In this document: in pieces, positions 1 through 9,901 of the stretch
Numbering within the stretch: the stretch's first letter is position 1
Layout of the letters: every line of letters starts with the position of its first letter
NCBI GenBank assembly: GCA_001931905.2
Contig: MSJI02000127.1
Span: 1-23,973, forward strand
Length of the DNA stretch: 23,973 bases
Source: Cladosporium sp. IMV 00045
Taxonomy: Eukaryota > Ascomycota > Dothideomycetes > Cladosporiales > Cladosporiaceae
Reading direction: 5' to 3'
The notes under the pieces: model-generated
The model's database searches: none
Told to the model about the DNA's origin: nothing
The model's input: only the letters and a program-made list of their open reading frames with translations
Translations under genes and position numbers: made by a program

Positions 1-357
1 CAAGCGGAGCGACTGATCCTGCGCGTGCAGCTGGTGGCCAACACGTGCCTGGCGCTGCTGAAGCAGGAGAAGTGGGAGGAGTGCATTTTCTGGGGGATGC
101 GGACGATCAACACGCTACGAGAGGGGATGGGGATCGAGCCTGGGATGGATGTTGGGCCGAGGGAGGAGGCTGTGCCGGGGTTTTTGGCCGCGAGCGAGAT
201 GGGCAAGGTTTATTGGCGAACAGCGCTGGCGTACAAGGCGGTGGATGAGAAGGGGGAGGCGAGGCGGTTGGCGAGGGTGGCGATGGTTTATTTGCCGGGC
301 GCGGGGGATCAGAGGGCGCTGGAGGGGTTGTTGAGGGATTGTATGTTGAGGATATGA
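1..357 (+). CDS. C-terminal part of a TPR-like helical-repeat protein (5' end outside window)
   Basis: An open frame runs from the first base to a TGA at 355-357; the visible 118 residues begin QAERLILRVQ with no start codon inside the window. The peptide reads as paired amphipathic helices: LVANTCLALLKQEKWEECIF resembles the first helices of a tetratricopeptide unit (Leu/Ala/Trp positions), and KVYWRTALAYKAVDEKGEAR resembles the next unit, with the family's typical Y-R-A-A-Y spacing. Between them lies a Gly/Glu/Pro-rich insert of about 25 residues. C-terminal TPR units of this kind are common in co-chaperones and scaffold proteins, but no catalytic or partner-binding domain is visible, so I assign no function. 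The sense strand is strongly G/T-rich toward the stop. It converges on the mL46 gene. Confidence 0.6.
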   Translation, partial: QAERLILRVQLVANTCLALLKQEKWEECIFWGMRTINTLREGMGIEPGMDVGPREEAVPGFLAASEMGKVYWRTALAYKAVDEKGEARRLARVAMVYLPGAGDQRALEGLLRDCMLRI

Positions 358-768
358 GAGGTGGAGGTATGGGTGATGGTATGTTCTGGGAAGAAAGTGT
401 TCTCTTGGGTGAGATTTTAGCCAATTTGGCCGTGTCAAAGGCGAGACATCAAACTGGACACTAATAAGATCCGTACCTACATAGGCCGTGATTTACCTGG
501 AAAAGCGGGATTCAAATACGACGAGAAGACGCCCGTCGGCTACCAAGACCAAGCAACCTTTCACCCATCTTTCAATCATCTCTTCCCAACAGGGCATGCA
601 AAACAAGAGGTATTCATACATATACAACAATCGCTCACTAGTAGCTCTAAGACCAAGGGGCAAATCATCCCCTTCACTTTTATCTTTTTTCGTACAAACA
701 TCTCCACCAACCTTCTCTTCCTCGCTCATGCACCCATCAATGCAACCATCTCATTTCTCCAAGACCAT
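358..768. other. Convergent intergenic region with 3' UTRs
   Basis: This stretch lies between the stop codons of two convergent genes, the TPR-like gene and mL46. It is A/C/T-rich with short homopolymer runs and holds no convincing ORF. A long plus-strand frame crossing it continues antisense through mL46 and has no protein-like composition. It presumably holds both 3' UTRs. Confidence 0.5.
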
Positions 769-2047
769 TCACCGATCCATCAACATGCCCTTAACATCAC
801 TCCAATACTTCCTCGTGACAACCCCCTCAATCTCCCCCTTACTCAACCACTTAAACTCCTGCAGACCGAACAGATTCTTGCTCAAATCCGCCTGGCCGGC
901 CATGATGCGCACCTTCATGAAGAAGACCTTCTCGCCCAGCTCGAGCTGGGTGGTTTTCTGCACGGCGGGCACGGAAGCCGCGTCTTCGGGCGCCACCTCG
1001 TGGTGCGTCAGGGTGCGCACCGACGGGTTCTGGTAGTCGTATTGGTAGTGGCCGACGGGGTGGTTGCCGACGATCCAGGTGTTCATGTTGACGCCGGCGG
1101 ATTGGATGATGGTGCGTTCGGCGGCCTTGGAGGGTTGGTTAGTACGCGTTCTTTTCGTGGAATGGGAGGGACACGACAAACCTGCAGCAAATTCTCTCCA
1201 GCGTAAAGCCTGTCCTCGGGGAACCTCCACCTGCCATCCTTATCCTTTACAACCAAGTAGAGCGTCTGGTCGAGTTTGCGGTTCAGACTCAGCGTGTCGT
1301 TCGCCTTGTCCGCTTCAGTAACTCTAGGCATGGGCCGCTGGACCTGCAATTCCAAATCCTTCTTAGAGCCCTCGCCGAGCTTCGCATCACCCGTGACCGC
1401 TTCCTTGTTGGCTTCCTTGTCGCCCACCGCCTCAGCGGCCAGAATCTCCCTACCCTCAGCATCCCTAATGAGAGCCTCACGCTGGGCGTCAGTCGAGCCC
1501 GTCTCGTCGCCAACCATCACCTCGTCATTCCACGCCTCGTCGCCGTAACCGCTGTAGACACCGATGTCCCTGGCGGCGGTTTTGCGGTTCTTGGCTTTGC
1601 GCTTCCACTCGACGTCGGCCGGGGTTCCTTTCTTGTAGTAGAAGTAGCGGCTGAAGGGCAGGGCGAGACGCTCGTTCAGGCGCTTTTGGTAGAGGAAATA
1701 CGCTTGCTCGAAGCTCGTGAGGTCGCGCGTGATGAGGGGTGGGCGCGAGATGACGGGCGAGGCGAGCACGCGGTAGGCTTTGCGCGCCGCCTTGGACGTG
1801 GTGACGGGGGGGATGTGCTGGGTGGAGGTGGTCTCTGCTGTTGCGGCGGCGGCGGAGGCGTATTGGCGCGCCTGCTGTGAGAGGCGGTTCATGCATGAGG
1901 AGCATATGCTTTCGCGCGAGAGGTATGCTGGTGAGAGGGTGTCGTTAGCATATTGAAAGGGCAGAGATGGATGGTCGTATGGACAGTTCCCTCTCACTCA
2001 CCATTGTTGGCAGCAAAGCGCCGCACGCTCTTTTGACCGGCATTCAT
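769..2047 (-). CDS. MRPL17: Mitochondrial large-subunit ribosomal protein mL46 (yeast MRPL17 family)
   Basis: Structural protein of the mitochondrial 54S/large ribosomal subunit. Three exons: 2047-2002, 1927-1182 and 1125-769. The introns are 74 nt (2001-1928; GTGAGT donor, GCTAAC branch, CAG end) and 56 nt (1181-1126; GTTTGT donor, TACTAAC branch, AAG end). The joined product is 382 aa. The N terminus is Arg/Ser/Ala-rich without acidic residues; QARQYASAAAA looks like a mitochondrial processing site. Family hallmarks are the N-terminal block PLITRDLTSFEQAYFLYQKR and RLALPFSRYFYYKKGTPAD, then WRFPEDRLYAGENLLQ joined across the second intron to AAERTIIQ. The C-terminal half corresponds to the degenerate Nudix-like fold known for mL46. 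The start ATG is inferred from the splice model; the frame stays open upstream, so a longer N terminus is possible but would weaken the presequence. Confidence 0.93.
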
Positions 2048-3127
2048 TGTGAATGGACGTATGTGTTGAGATCGAGCGATAGCAAAACCCTCTCCCTCTT
2101 TCTTTCTCTCAGCCAATGCCGCCAGTATGTCTGATCTCCCCATCTCCAACCTGAGAATCTCGCCGCGGGAGAGAGACGAAGCGACGCCATACCCGATTGG
2201 GCTTTGGCGCAGAGCTGGCAGCATCACATCTTTGAATTCCTCTCGTCTTCCTCTTTCTTCCTCCTTTCTTCTTCTCTTCAATCTCATGGCACTCCTTATC
2301 ATCAATGGCTTCATTCTTCTCCTACAGCCTATTGACCATTTATACGTGCCTAGAACGAGAAGAGCGGTCTTTTTCGCTAACGGCACCTTCACATAATCAC
2401 CTAAGGGGAGCAGTTAGATAGTTACTGCATACATTTCATTTCATCTCATGTCTTGGATCTTGATATAGTCATTCGGATTGCAAGACAGGATGTGTTCAAC
2501 GCCATAATCACGCGTGTGATCGATTTGTCGTCTCGCACGCGCGTGGTCATGTACATGTAATGGAAGTCTTGTGGACTGGCAATACCTACAGCTTGTCCCG
2601 TCATTATGCTCAAGACGAGACGAGGCTTGCGCTCGCTCTTCGTTCTTGGGATACAGGATATCATCGTCAACCCATGCGCTTTAGTTCTTGACATGACAGT
2701 GAACGCCTTCGAGCTCCGTACGGTGCTCATAGTTTGTTGGACATCATATCGCGATCTCAAATCCATCTTCCATTTGCAAGCATTCCTTGTCTCGGCGAGG
2801 AGAGAGGGGAAGGGGAAGAGACTGTAACAGCCTGCTCCCGTGACATGGAAAGTTAAGAAAGGATATGAAGACGAAGTAAAAGAGGTAATTACATCGACGC
2901 GTTCTGCTAAAGAGGAACAAACCTCCTGATACTCATGCTACTTTTGAACGCTCACGGAAAACTCAATGCACCCATGGCCGCTTGCGCATCGAAAGCCAAG
3001 GTAGTCGAAACAAAGAAAAAGGATGAAAACCAAAACACCGCCTCTCATATGAATGTAATAAGCTTGAACGCGCCAGAAAGAAAAAATCCGCAAAAGAGCT
3101 AGCCAGCCACCTCAACTATCTCACACA
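2048..3127. other. Intergenic region between mL46 promoter and Pds5 3' end
   Basis: About 1.1 kb separates the start of mL46 from the stop of Pds5, both on the minus strand. The mL46-proximal part (2080-2290) is purine-rich on the minus strand (CT-rich on plus), like a fungal 5' UTR or promoter. Short ORFs of 70-106 codons exist around 2446-2827 on both strands, but none has recognisable motifs or gene-like composition. No tRNA or repeat was noticed. Confidence 0.45.
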
Positions 3128-3417
3128 TCAAGCGTCCAAATCACTAGGCACATCAGAGAGCTCGCCACCGCTTCCGTCCACTTCCTCTTCTTCAACTTCG
3201 ACCTTCTTGTTCCTCCCCCTCCCCCCGCGAGTCGGCATCTTTCTGGTCGGTGGAGGCGGTGCCGCTTTCTGCTGCCTGGTTGGCTTTTTCTTCGTCTCCT
3301 GCTCGGCCGAGCGCGCGGGCGCGGGAGTAGGGTGGCTGCTGGGCGGCGTGTCGGATTGGACCTCTTCTTGGTCCGCGCCGCCGTCAGCGTCAGCGTCGCC
3401 GTCTTCGTCCCCGTGCC

Positions 3418-3451
<34 letters not shown>

Positions 3452-6400
3452 CTCTTCCGACCCGCTTTCTTCGATGTAGTTTCTAACATTCGACACGCGC
3501 GCAGACTTCCTGCGCTCGCTCTCGGGAATGGTGTCTTCGATTTTCTTCTTGGGCGTTTTAGCCGGTTTGGGAGCTTTGCGGGGCGTCTTCTTCGCAGCAG
3601 CAGCAGCGGTGGTGGTGCTGGCGGCAGTCTTGCTTTTCTTCGCTGGCTGCTTCGGCGCGCTGCTGCTCTCTGCCTTGCGCTTTTTGGGCCGGAGGCTGGC
3701 CTTGACGAGGTCCGCGACGACGTCCTCGTCCAGCTCGTCCGGCAGATAACGTTTCTCGGAAACCTCCTGCGCGGTCTTGTGGTCTGCCAGAGCGGCGAAG
3801 GGACCGGCTGGGATGCGCACTTTGCTCGGGTAGACTTGCAGGCTCCAGCCCTTTTCTTCTTGGAAGCGTTTTATAATCGCTTGGGCCAGGTCGGAGAGGA
3901 CGTAGAGGTTCTCGCTCTTGCTGGGGTCGATGCCGTCTTGGACGGTCTTGACTCGCTGAGCGAGATGGTAGATCAGAGGCACGTTGGCGTCTGTGGCGAC
4001 GCACTTCAGGTAGAACATGATGTACTCGACGAAGTCCTCGAGCTCTTCTGCTTTGGAGGAGAAGTCCTGATGATGGGCGAGAAGGCTGAGGAAGCGCACA
4101 AAGACCTGCACCATGCTGGTATCGTTGCCCTTGCCCGCCATTGCAGCACGCGATTTGAGCCAGGTAGTCGTGCTTTCTTTGACTTCCTTGGTAGGCTCGA
4201 AAGCGTACATGAACACGAGGCCGTAGAAGCGCTGTTGCAATTTGCCCTGACCCAGGTACTTCTTGACAGCCCTGACGAAACCAGCTCTGACTTCTGGAAG
4301 TGTATCTTGCGCGATCTTCGCGAGGCGATTGAAATCTGCATGGCTGAAGAAGGTGTCTAGCGTGCGGTTGCAGCAGAGCTTTAGCAGTTGAACGGCTGCA
4401 GCAAGACGCATCTGCGATCTGTGGTGCTTCGGAGTCGTGGTGGACTTGGAAAGCTCGCCTTCGTTCTCGATCAAGGTGTTGAGCAACTTGAACACAGGGC
4501 TTGCAGCGATGCGAAGCTCAGCTCTCGTTTCTTCCGTTACTGATTTCGCGCGACCTCGAATGTTATTCACGAGAATTTTGAGTGCCAACAGCTTGGAAGC
4601 AAGATCCTCGTCGATATCGTCAGTCCACTCTGGGTCACTATCTTCCGCTGGCGTGCGAATCTGTTTGAGAATCTTCCCAATCACCAACGCTGTGACTGCT
4701 TCTTCGCTTTGTCCCCTGACTTCCTCGTTCATGAGCAGGCAGATCTGGCCCATTGCTGATAATTTAGACAGAAAGTGCTCTTGACCATGCTCGGCTGTTT
4801 CAAGACACTGTGTAAGGATTTCGTTGGCGTACATGTCCTTTTTAGATGCGGACGAGGCAATGACTGTGATCGCATGCTTTGAGGCTTTCGGCGGGGATCC
4901 ATGCAGGGCAAACGCGCTCATTGCTTCGTAGAAGTCACGATCTTTTGGCATGTCATCTGGGGAACGCTGGGCGAAGTGTGCGCACGATTTGAGGATCTCG
5001 ACAGCCTCTGGGTCGTTCGGTGTCGAAGCGGTTGGCGCTTGCTTTTTGAGCGTCTGAACATACTCCTTTGCTTGTACTTTGAAAGCTTCCGGTCTTCTGG
5101 TTGAGATTTCCTGGAGTAGCTCGTGCGCAGTCGAGCTCAAATCTTTCTCATTTGTACGCGCGATATTGCCCATCGGAGTGACATGGCTTTGGTTGTAGAC
5201 CAAAATCGAAACGATGCGCATGAGAGGGACCATCGTGTCGAGTACTGTGGGCATGGGAGCAGGCGCTTCTGTGAGGCGCTTCGTAAACTCTTTGATGGCT
5301 TTGGTGATCTTGCGATAGTCGCTGTCTGCAGCGTAGCAGAAACGGATCAGTTGATCAGCACGACGATCTTGGTGTTTGGAAAACCTTTGAAGGTGTTCGC
5401 TTGCCAGATGAGGATCTGGCATGAGATTCGAGAGTTGCTCAATGTACTTTTCGAGCTTTTTCTTCTCGTCCTTTTGTGACACTTCGGTATCGTCACCGTT
5501 CAGCGCCTCACCCGTCTTCAGATACATCTCCATGTACTTCGCTAACGAAGCCTGCTGTTGCTGGAATTTGAAGAAAACCGTGCGGGCACGTATGTCCAGG
5601 TCTCTGATCAGAACCAGTATGCGTTCAACGCGAATTGTGTCCGGGTCGAGGTTAGGCTCTGTTCCACTCTGACTGTCAAGCACACGCTGTGAACTTGCTT
5701 TGCTGGGTTTTATAGGAGGGTAGCTGATTGGCAAAAGTGATTCGTACATCACGCGGTAGACGAGTGAGTTGATGTGCGGGTTGTTGATGTACACTGCGCC
5801 AAAGATACTAGAAGGGATGGCACCGAGTAGAGTACGAACCCTATCGCTTCCCTCTGCAATAGCGCCAGAGGCAACACCCCAGATCTTTGCAAGCAGCTCT
5901 GTAGCTGCAGTGCGAACATGGGGTTTAGGGTCTTTGATGCGGCCGGCAAGATTGTTGAGCAAGCTCTTCTCGGAAGAAACGCCGCCGCTTTTGCCTAACT
6001 TCTGGACTATGGCATCGAAGCTGAAACCTGCAATCGCCTGCACCGCAGCTAGACGAACCTTTTCGTCCGAGTCGAGAAGCATGTCAGCCAGTCCGCTAAG
6101 GAAGTTCCGTTCCTGGTCTGCGTCGAGACCTCTGTTCCCGCCAGAGGTCAAGACGATGCGTGCCGCTGCTGTTGCCCAAGCGCTGCGTACATGAGGCGAG
6201 CGATCGACTCGTCTGCGCAGAAATTCGTGATAGCATTCATGGTACTTCGAGGAAAAGTCGTGAGGTGCAATCGGCTTGAATAGCGCATTTTCAGGCTGCT
6301 GCGATGCGTTTGACTCGATGCTTTGCGATGGGTACGCTGCAGGGTCGAGCGATTCAGGCGGTGGAGGTCCTGCAGCACCAATACCTGCAACCATATCGCC

Positions 6401-7549
6401 CACAGTCTGAACAGCCAGCGTTCTGATCTGCACGTTTTCAGCTTTCATTTCTGAAGTGATCTGTGGCACGACTCCGTCTATCACATCGGAAGAAGTACGC
6501 CAGAGTTCCCTGAGCAGTCGGTGTGCTTTCTCAACGTCACCAAAGTCTTGCTCGACAGGCGGCGTCATCAATCCATCGTCAGACTCGTCTTCGCTGTCGG
6601 CATGAGTGCGCTTGCGCCCTCTGGCTTTGCCTGGCTTGGAGGACACGGGAGCTTCTGAAGCGTCGATAAGTACTGAACTGTAGTAATTGCTGATTGCGAT
6701 GCTCAATGGCTCTGTGCACTGGCTGCATATCGATCGAGCAACATTGTAAGCGGGTGAGATGTCGTCCAGAGATCGCGGTACAGGAGCACCGCTCTGAGCC
6801 ATAGTGTCTGGATCGGCTCTCAGAAATTGTGCCAGCAGGATATCCAGCACTCCATCTGGTGGCTTACCACCCTCTTGAATGATAGCAGAGAGCGCGATGG
6901 TCATGTTGTATTGTACAGTCTTCGCCACCTGCTCCACGCCTGCCCCTTTCGTAGTTCCTGAGAGCACATCGAAGCAGTTCGAAAATAGATTTAAAATGAG
7001 ATTCTCGGACCCGGGAAGATCGGTGATCAGAACGATGCTCCTCAGATTGGCGAGTGAGCTGAGAATCTCAGCGTATTGTTGTTGGTATGGGCCGGATTGA
7101 TTCGCCAGAGCCGGGATGACAGTCGAAGCGACGAGTGAGAATATGTCCCTCAATTGGCCGGCCTTGTAAGGCGCATTGGGAGCGAGTATGCGAAACATCT
7201 GGACGATGCAAGCCAGTGTCCACGCCTTGACTCCCTTATCTTTGTGGCCGAGTAATTGCGTGTTTCCTAGCTCCTGAGCTTTTGGCGTGACCGAATCACG
7301 TCCGACCTGGTCTTCCACCTCGAATTGATCCATTGCTGAGAGCTCGTCGTATAGCTTTCTTAGGCGGCGCAAAAGATCGGTGACAGCAATGGGACGTCCG
7401 GCGCGCCATGTGAGAGGCTCATTGAATTCCAGCGGTTGCGCTGACTCTTGCTGGTCCTCCATATCCTCATCTTGCGACTGTTGCTCCTGTTCCTCAGGTT
7501 CCTGCACCGGCTCCGGGCTCGCAGCCCGCCGTCTAGTTGAGCGCGCCAT
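3128..7549 (-). CDS. PDS5: Sister chromatid cohesion protein Pds5 (BimD/Spo76 family)
   Basis: HEAT-repeat regulator of cohesin. It binds the Scc1/Rad21 kleisin region with Wapl and controls cohesin loading, release and acetylation in the nucleus. One uninterrupted 1473-aa frame, about the size of known Ascomycota homologues. The N-terminal signature is clear: LLRRLRKLYDELSAMDQ, then LLGHKDKGVKAWTLACIVQM, APNAPYKAGQLRDIF and SIVLITDLPGSENLI. Alpha-helical repeats continue to about residue 1260. The tail is disordered: basic NLS-like KKRKAESS..KKSK near 1290, a run of 13 Glu near 1370, and a Gly/Arg AT-hook-like RGGRGRNKK near 1443. The start has a good context (ACATGG). MluI-box-like ACGCG motifs lie 150-190 nt upstream, fitting S-phase expression, which is inference. 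Several long antisense and shifted frames over it are shadows. Confidence 0.96.
3419..3458 (-). repeat. GAA/GAG trinucleotide tract encoding poly-Glu in Pds5
   Basis: A nearly pure TTC/CTC (plus strand) microsatellite of about 40 nt encodes 13 consecutive Glu in the Pds5 tail, followed by an Asp/Gly/Ala-rich stretch. Mixed GAA and GAG codons show the repeat is interrupted at DNA level while the peptide is pure, suggesting selection on acidity rather than recent slippage. Length polymorphism between strains is likely. Confidence 0.85.
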
Positions 7550-8347
7550 GTCTGAAATTGTGGAAAGGCTCGTGTATCAATGTCGCCTTTATTCCATGCG
7601 CATGCTTTGCTTGGTTGAAGAGGTGTCGTAGTTGGCGCAAAGGACCCAGATGAATTATCGCGAGTCGCAAGTTGAAGTGGATGCGGGAGCTTGAAGCTGA
7701 CGCGCGCTTGCCTGCTCCTACACCGACTGTGAGACGCGACTGACTTTAGCGTGGGCTGTGTGAAGGCTTCCACCGAAACTCTCGTCTTGCCCGTCCGTTC
7801 ATCATTCATTCACTTTGCTTCATGTCTTTGTACCAGTAGGGGCGAAGTCACTATCAAGCAAACCACAATCATCGCCTATTTCAATGAGGGGACAGTCTCC
7901 CTCTCCATGTCTGCCTACAAGCCCAGGTATCACACAGCAGCATAAGAACGGAATCTACGTTGTGAGGTAAGAGACATGAGTTGTCACGATTGAGAACTCA
8001 CGATCTGCAAGACAACGTGGACGCATCAATTGGAATCAAGTTTTGAAATTTTTTTGGTATTATTTAAGACATTATTAGAACACCACTGCGAGGATTGAGT
8101 AAACGCAAACGCGAAAGAAAAACAAACAAAGTCAAACACAAATCAATCTTGGGTATCGGGCAAACGACATCGCAAATCAGAAATCCTCCGCAAAGGAATT
8201 AACAAACTGACAATCTCCCAAACGCCTTCGCAAACCAACGAAATTGACATTCTCTCGAAGAAACGACGAAGCAGAAATGGTCTTAGACGAGCAAGTCGCC
8301 ACCCAGCCAAAAGCCGAACAGCAACGCACGCTCAACGCATCGCGTAT
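7550..8347. other. Intergenic region: Pds5 promoter and 3' flank of the 8348-8974 gene
   Basis: About 800 nt between two minus-strand genes. The Pds5-proximal part holds ACGCG motifs. The part at 8030-8200 is A/T-rich (T runs near 8040-8070, A-rich 8090-8150) and probably contains the 3' UTR and cleavage region of the upstream small gene. No gene-like ORF or RNA gene was seen. Confidence 0.45.
7700..7739. promoter_or_regulatory. Possible MluI-cell-cycle-box elements upstream of Pds5
   Basis: Two ACGCG cores, ACGCGCG at 7700-7706 and ACGCGA at 7734-7739, lie about 150-190 nt upstream of the Pds5 start. In yeasts the MBF factor binds ACGCG-type boxes and drives S-phase genes, including cohesion genes. 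The motif is short and GC-rich sequence yields it by chance, so this is suggestive only. Confidence 0.3.
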
Positions 8348-8974
8348 TCAAGCCTCGGAAGCCCCGCGACGCTCCCTCTCGACCATCTGCAAGTAATCCC
8401 AGCAGTCCATGCCGAGACGATCGGCCTCGAGCAAAGCGATCTGCACGTTGCGCGTGACGCGCGCAACGTAGGGAGACACGAGCTCCAGCTCGGGGGAGTG
8501 AACCCACCAGGACGGAAGTTGCACCGGCGATGCCTCCGGCGTCTCTGGCTCCGGAGCGGTGCTGAGACGCGACAGGCCGGAGAGCATGCCCTTCATTCTG
8601 GTGGAGGGCTTGCTTTGAGAGTCCGGTGGGTTAGGGTAGTTGCCCACCACCGGGCGCGAGGAGGGAGCCGCTTCCGGGGCAGCTGGAGCTGCTGCCGGCG
8701 GAGTTGGGTTTTTGCGCGCAGCACGCGGCTTCTTGTAGGCGTTGGCCATGGCGACGTTCAGGTCGTCCGTGCCAGACATCGCCTTGAAGTGCGCGACGGT
8801 GTGGTAGCGCATCATCCAGCGCCGGTACTCGCGGACCCAGGCCAGTTGGCTGGCCTGAGCAGCTGCAGCCTCGGCGGGAGAGGCCCAGGCGAAGAAGCTG
8901 TCGGCCCTCTTCTCCTTGAAGGAGAGCTTGGGGACCGGGAGAGAAGCCATGGTGGTGAAGGTGTAGAGCTCCAT
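8348..8974 (-). CDS. Unrecognised 208-aa protein, Ala/Pro-rich centre
   Basis: I do not recognise the family. The ORF could start further upstream, but the ATG at 8974 is preferred: its context (ATCAACATGG) is good, and a TATA box lies 140 nt upstream, a usual distance. A second ATG at 8950 would remove eight residues. The protein has three zones: residues 1-75 with aromatic/basic helices (SFFAWASPAEAAAAQASQ, WVREYRRWMMRYHTVAHFK); about 85-145, Ala/Pro/Ser-rich and probably disordered; and a C-terminal helical block (WWVHSPELELVSPYVARVTR, ALLEADRLGMDCWDYLQMVE). No signal peptide, membrane segment, cysteine pattern or catalytic motif is visible. Clear helices at both ends and an uninterrupted frame support a real gene; it may be restricted to a fungal lineage. 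It lies alone between Pds5 and eL8, all on the minus strand. Confidence 0.7.
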   Translation of the reverse strand: MELYTFTTMASLPVPKLSFKEKRADSFFAWASPAEAAAAQASQLAWVREYRRWMMRYHTVAHFKAMSGTDDLNVAMANAYKKPRAARKNPTPPAAAPAAPEAAPSSRPVVGNYPNPPDSQSKPSTRMKGMLSGLSRLSTAPEPETPEASPVQLPSWWVHSPELELVSPYVARVTRNVQIALLEADRLGMDCWDYLQMVERERRGASEA

Positions 8975-9901
8975 GTTGATGGTTGGTTTGGTGAGCTGGT
9001 TGCTGGTGATGGTATTTGGTGATTTGTGGTTAAATGGACAGTGTGCGTGGCAGAGACGTTTGCGACGGAATGTCCAAGTAGTGAAGGGCTCTCCATGGTG
9101 GATTTCGTGGTACTTTATACGGTGTACGGCAAAGGAGAGTATTGCTGACACAGAGATCGATATGTTTATTGCAACTTGATGTTGAATGGGCTTGTCGCAA
9201 GTGGTCGACTTCACTTAACTTTCTGACAAGTGGGGATAGCAGCACGTGGAGGAAAGGGAGATGAATCAGCATCTCTCAGCGGTAGGGACGAAAGCTTAGT
9301 GCACCACAGCCTATGGCAGCAGCGCATATTGCGTTTCGTGACTGGGATGAAAACAAAATAGGTCGGTCGCCGAGGCAGAATGGCCAAAGGGTCATGCTGT
9401 TGGTGCACTTGGTCCAGAGCATAGCACCTACAAATTGGGTCTCTGTCAATGGGTAATAACATGAAGAGGGACGATACTGTACCAAAAGAGGCGCTGCTCG
9501 TGGCCTCGGGCAACAGTGTCGAAGCCGTATCGTTACGACTAGCGCTGTTGGTGTCGCGACGGGAGTGAGTTGTACTTGCATCGTATCCGACAGCGTGGTG
9601 GCATACCTTCCACTGCGATCCTATTCGGCGACGGGGGAGCTTCGACGACTACAAGGGAACAAACACCGAATGAGAATCGTACAATATCATTGACGCGAAA
9701 ACAAAAGCCTGGGGTATATGAAAGTCTCGTTGTGTGTCCTCGAATTCCATCAGCTTTTATGACTTTTTTGCCTCGCTAGAGAAAAACGCTAACCGAGAAA
9801 GGACACACCCAAGGGTCGATTCCAACCAAGGACCGCCCCCGGAAATGCTCATCCCAACGCCCGAGCATGGTATAAAGGAAGATTGACCACAAGATCTACG
9901 C
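8975..9901. other. Intergenic region: small-gene promoter and eL8 3' flank
   Basis: About 930 nt between two minus-strand genes. The left part carries the TATA box and the likely 5' UTR of the 8348-8974 gene. The right part (about 9750-9901) should hold the eL8 3' UTR. Short ORFs of 60-100 codons in several frames look random. No repeat or RNA gene was seen. Confidence 0.45.
9114..9119 (-). promoter_or_regulatory. TATA box of the 8348-8974 gene
   Basis: On the minus strand the sequence reads GTATAAAGTA, a consensus TATA element, about 140 nt upstream of the preferred ATG at 8974. This spacing suits a transcript with a 5' UTR of roughly 80-110 nt. TATA-containing fungal promoters are often regulated rather than constitutive, which is inference here. 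Confidence 0.5.

Noticed and set aside
488..1036. 182-codon plus-strand ORF
   Set aside because: Covers intergenic sequence and then runs antisense to mL46 exon 3; no coherent protein features.
1994..2392. Upstream in-frame extension of mL46 exon 1
   Set aside because: The frame is open, but the extension carries many acidic residues and would bury the import presequence; the ATG at 2047 is preferred.
3332..4360. 342-codon plus-strand ORF
   Set aside because: Entirely antisense to the Pds5 C terminus; Leu/Phe runs come from the poly-Glu tract read backwards, and no domain is visible.
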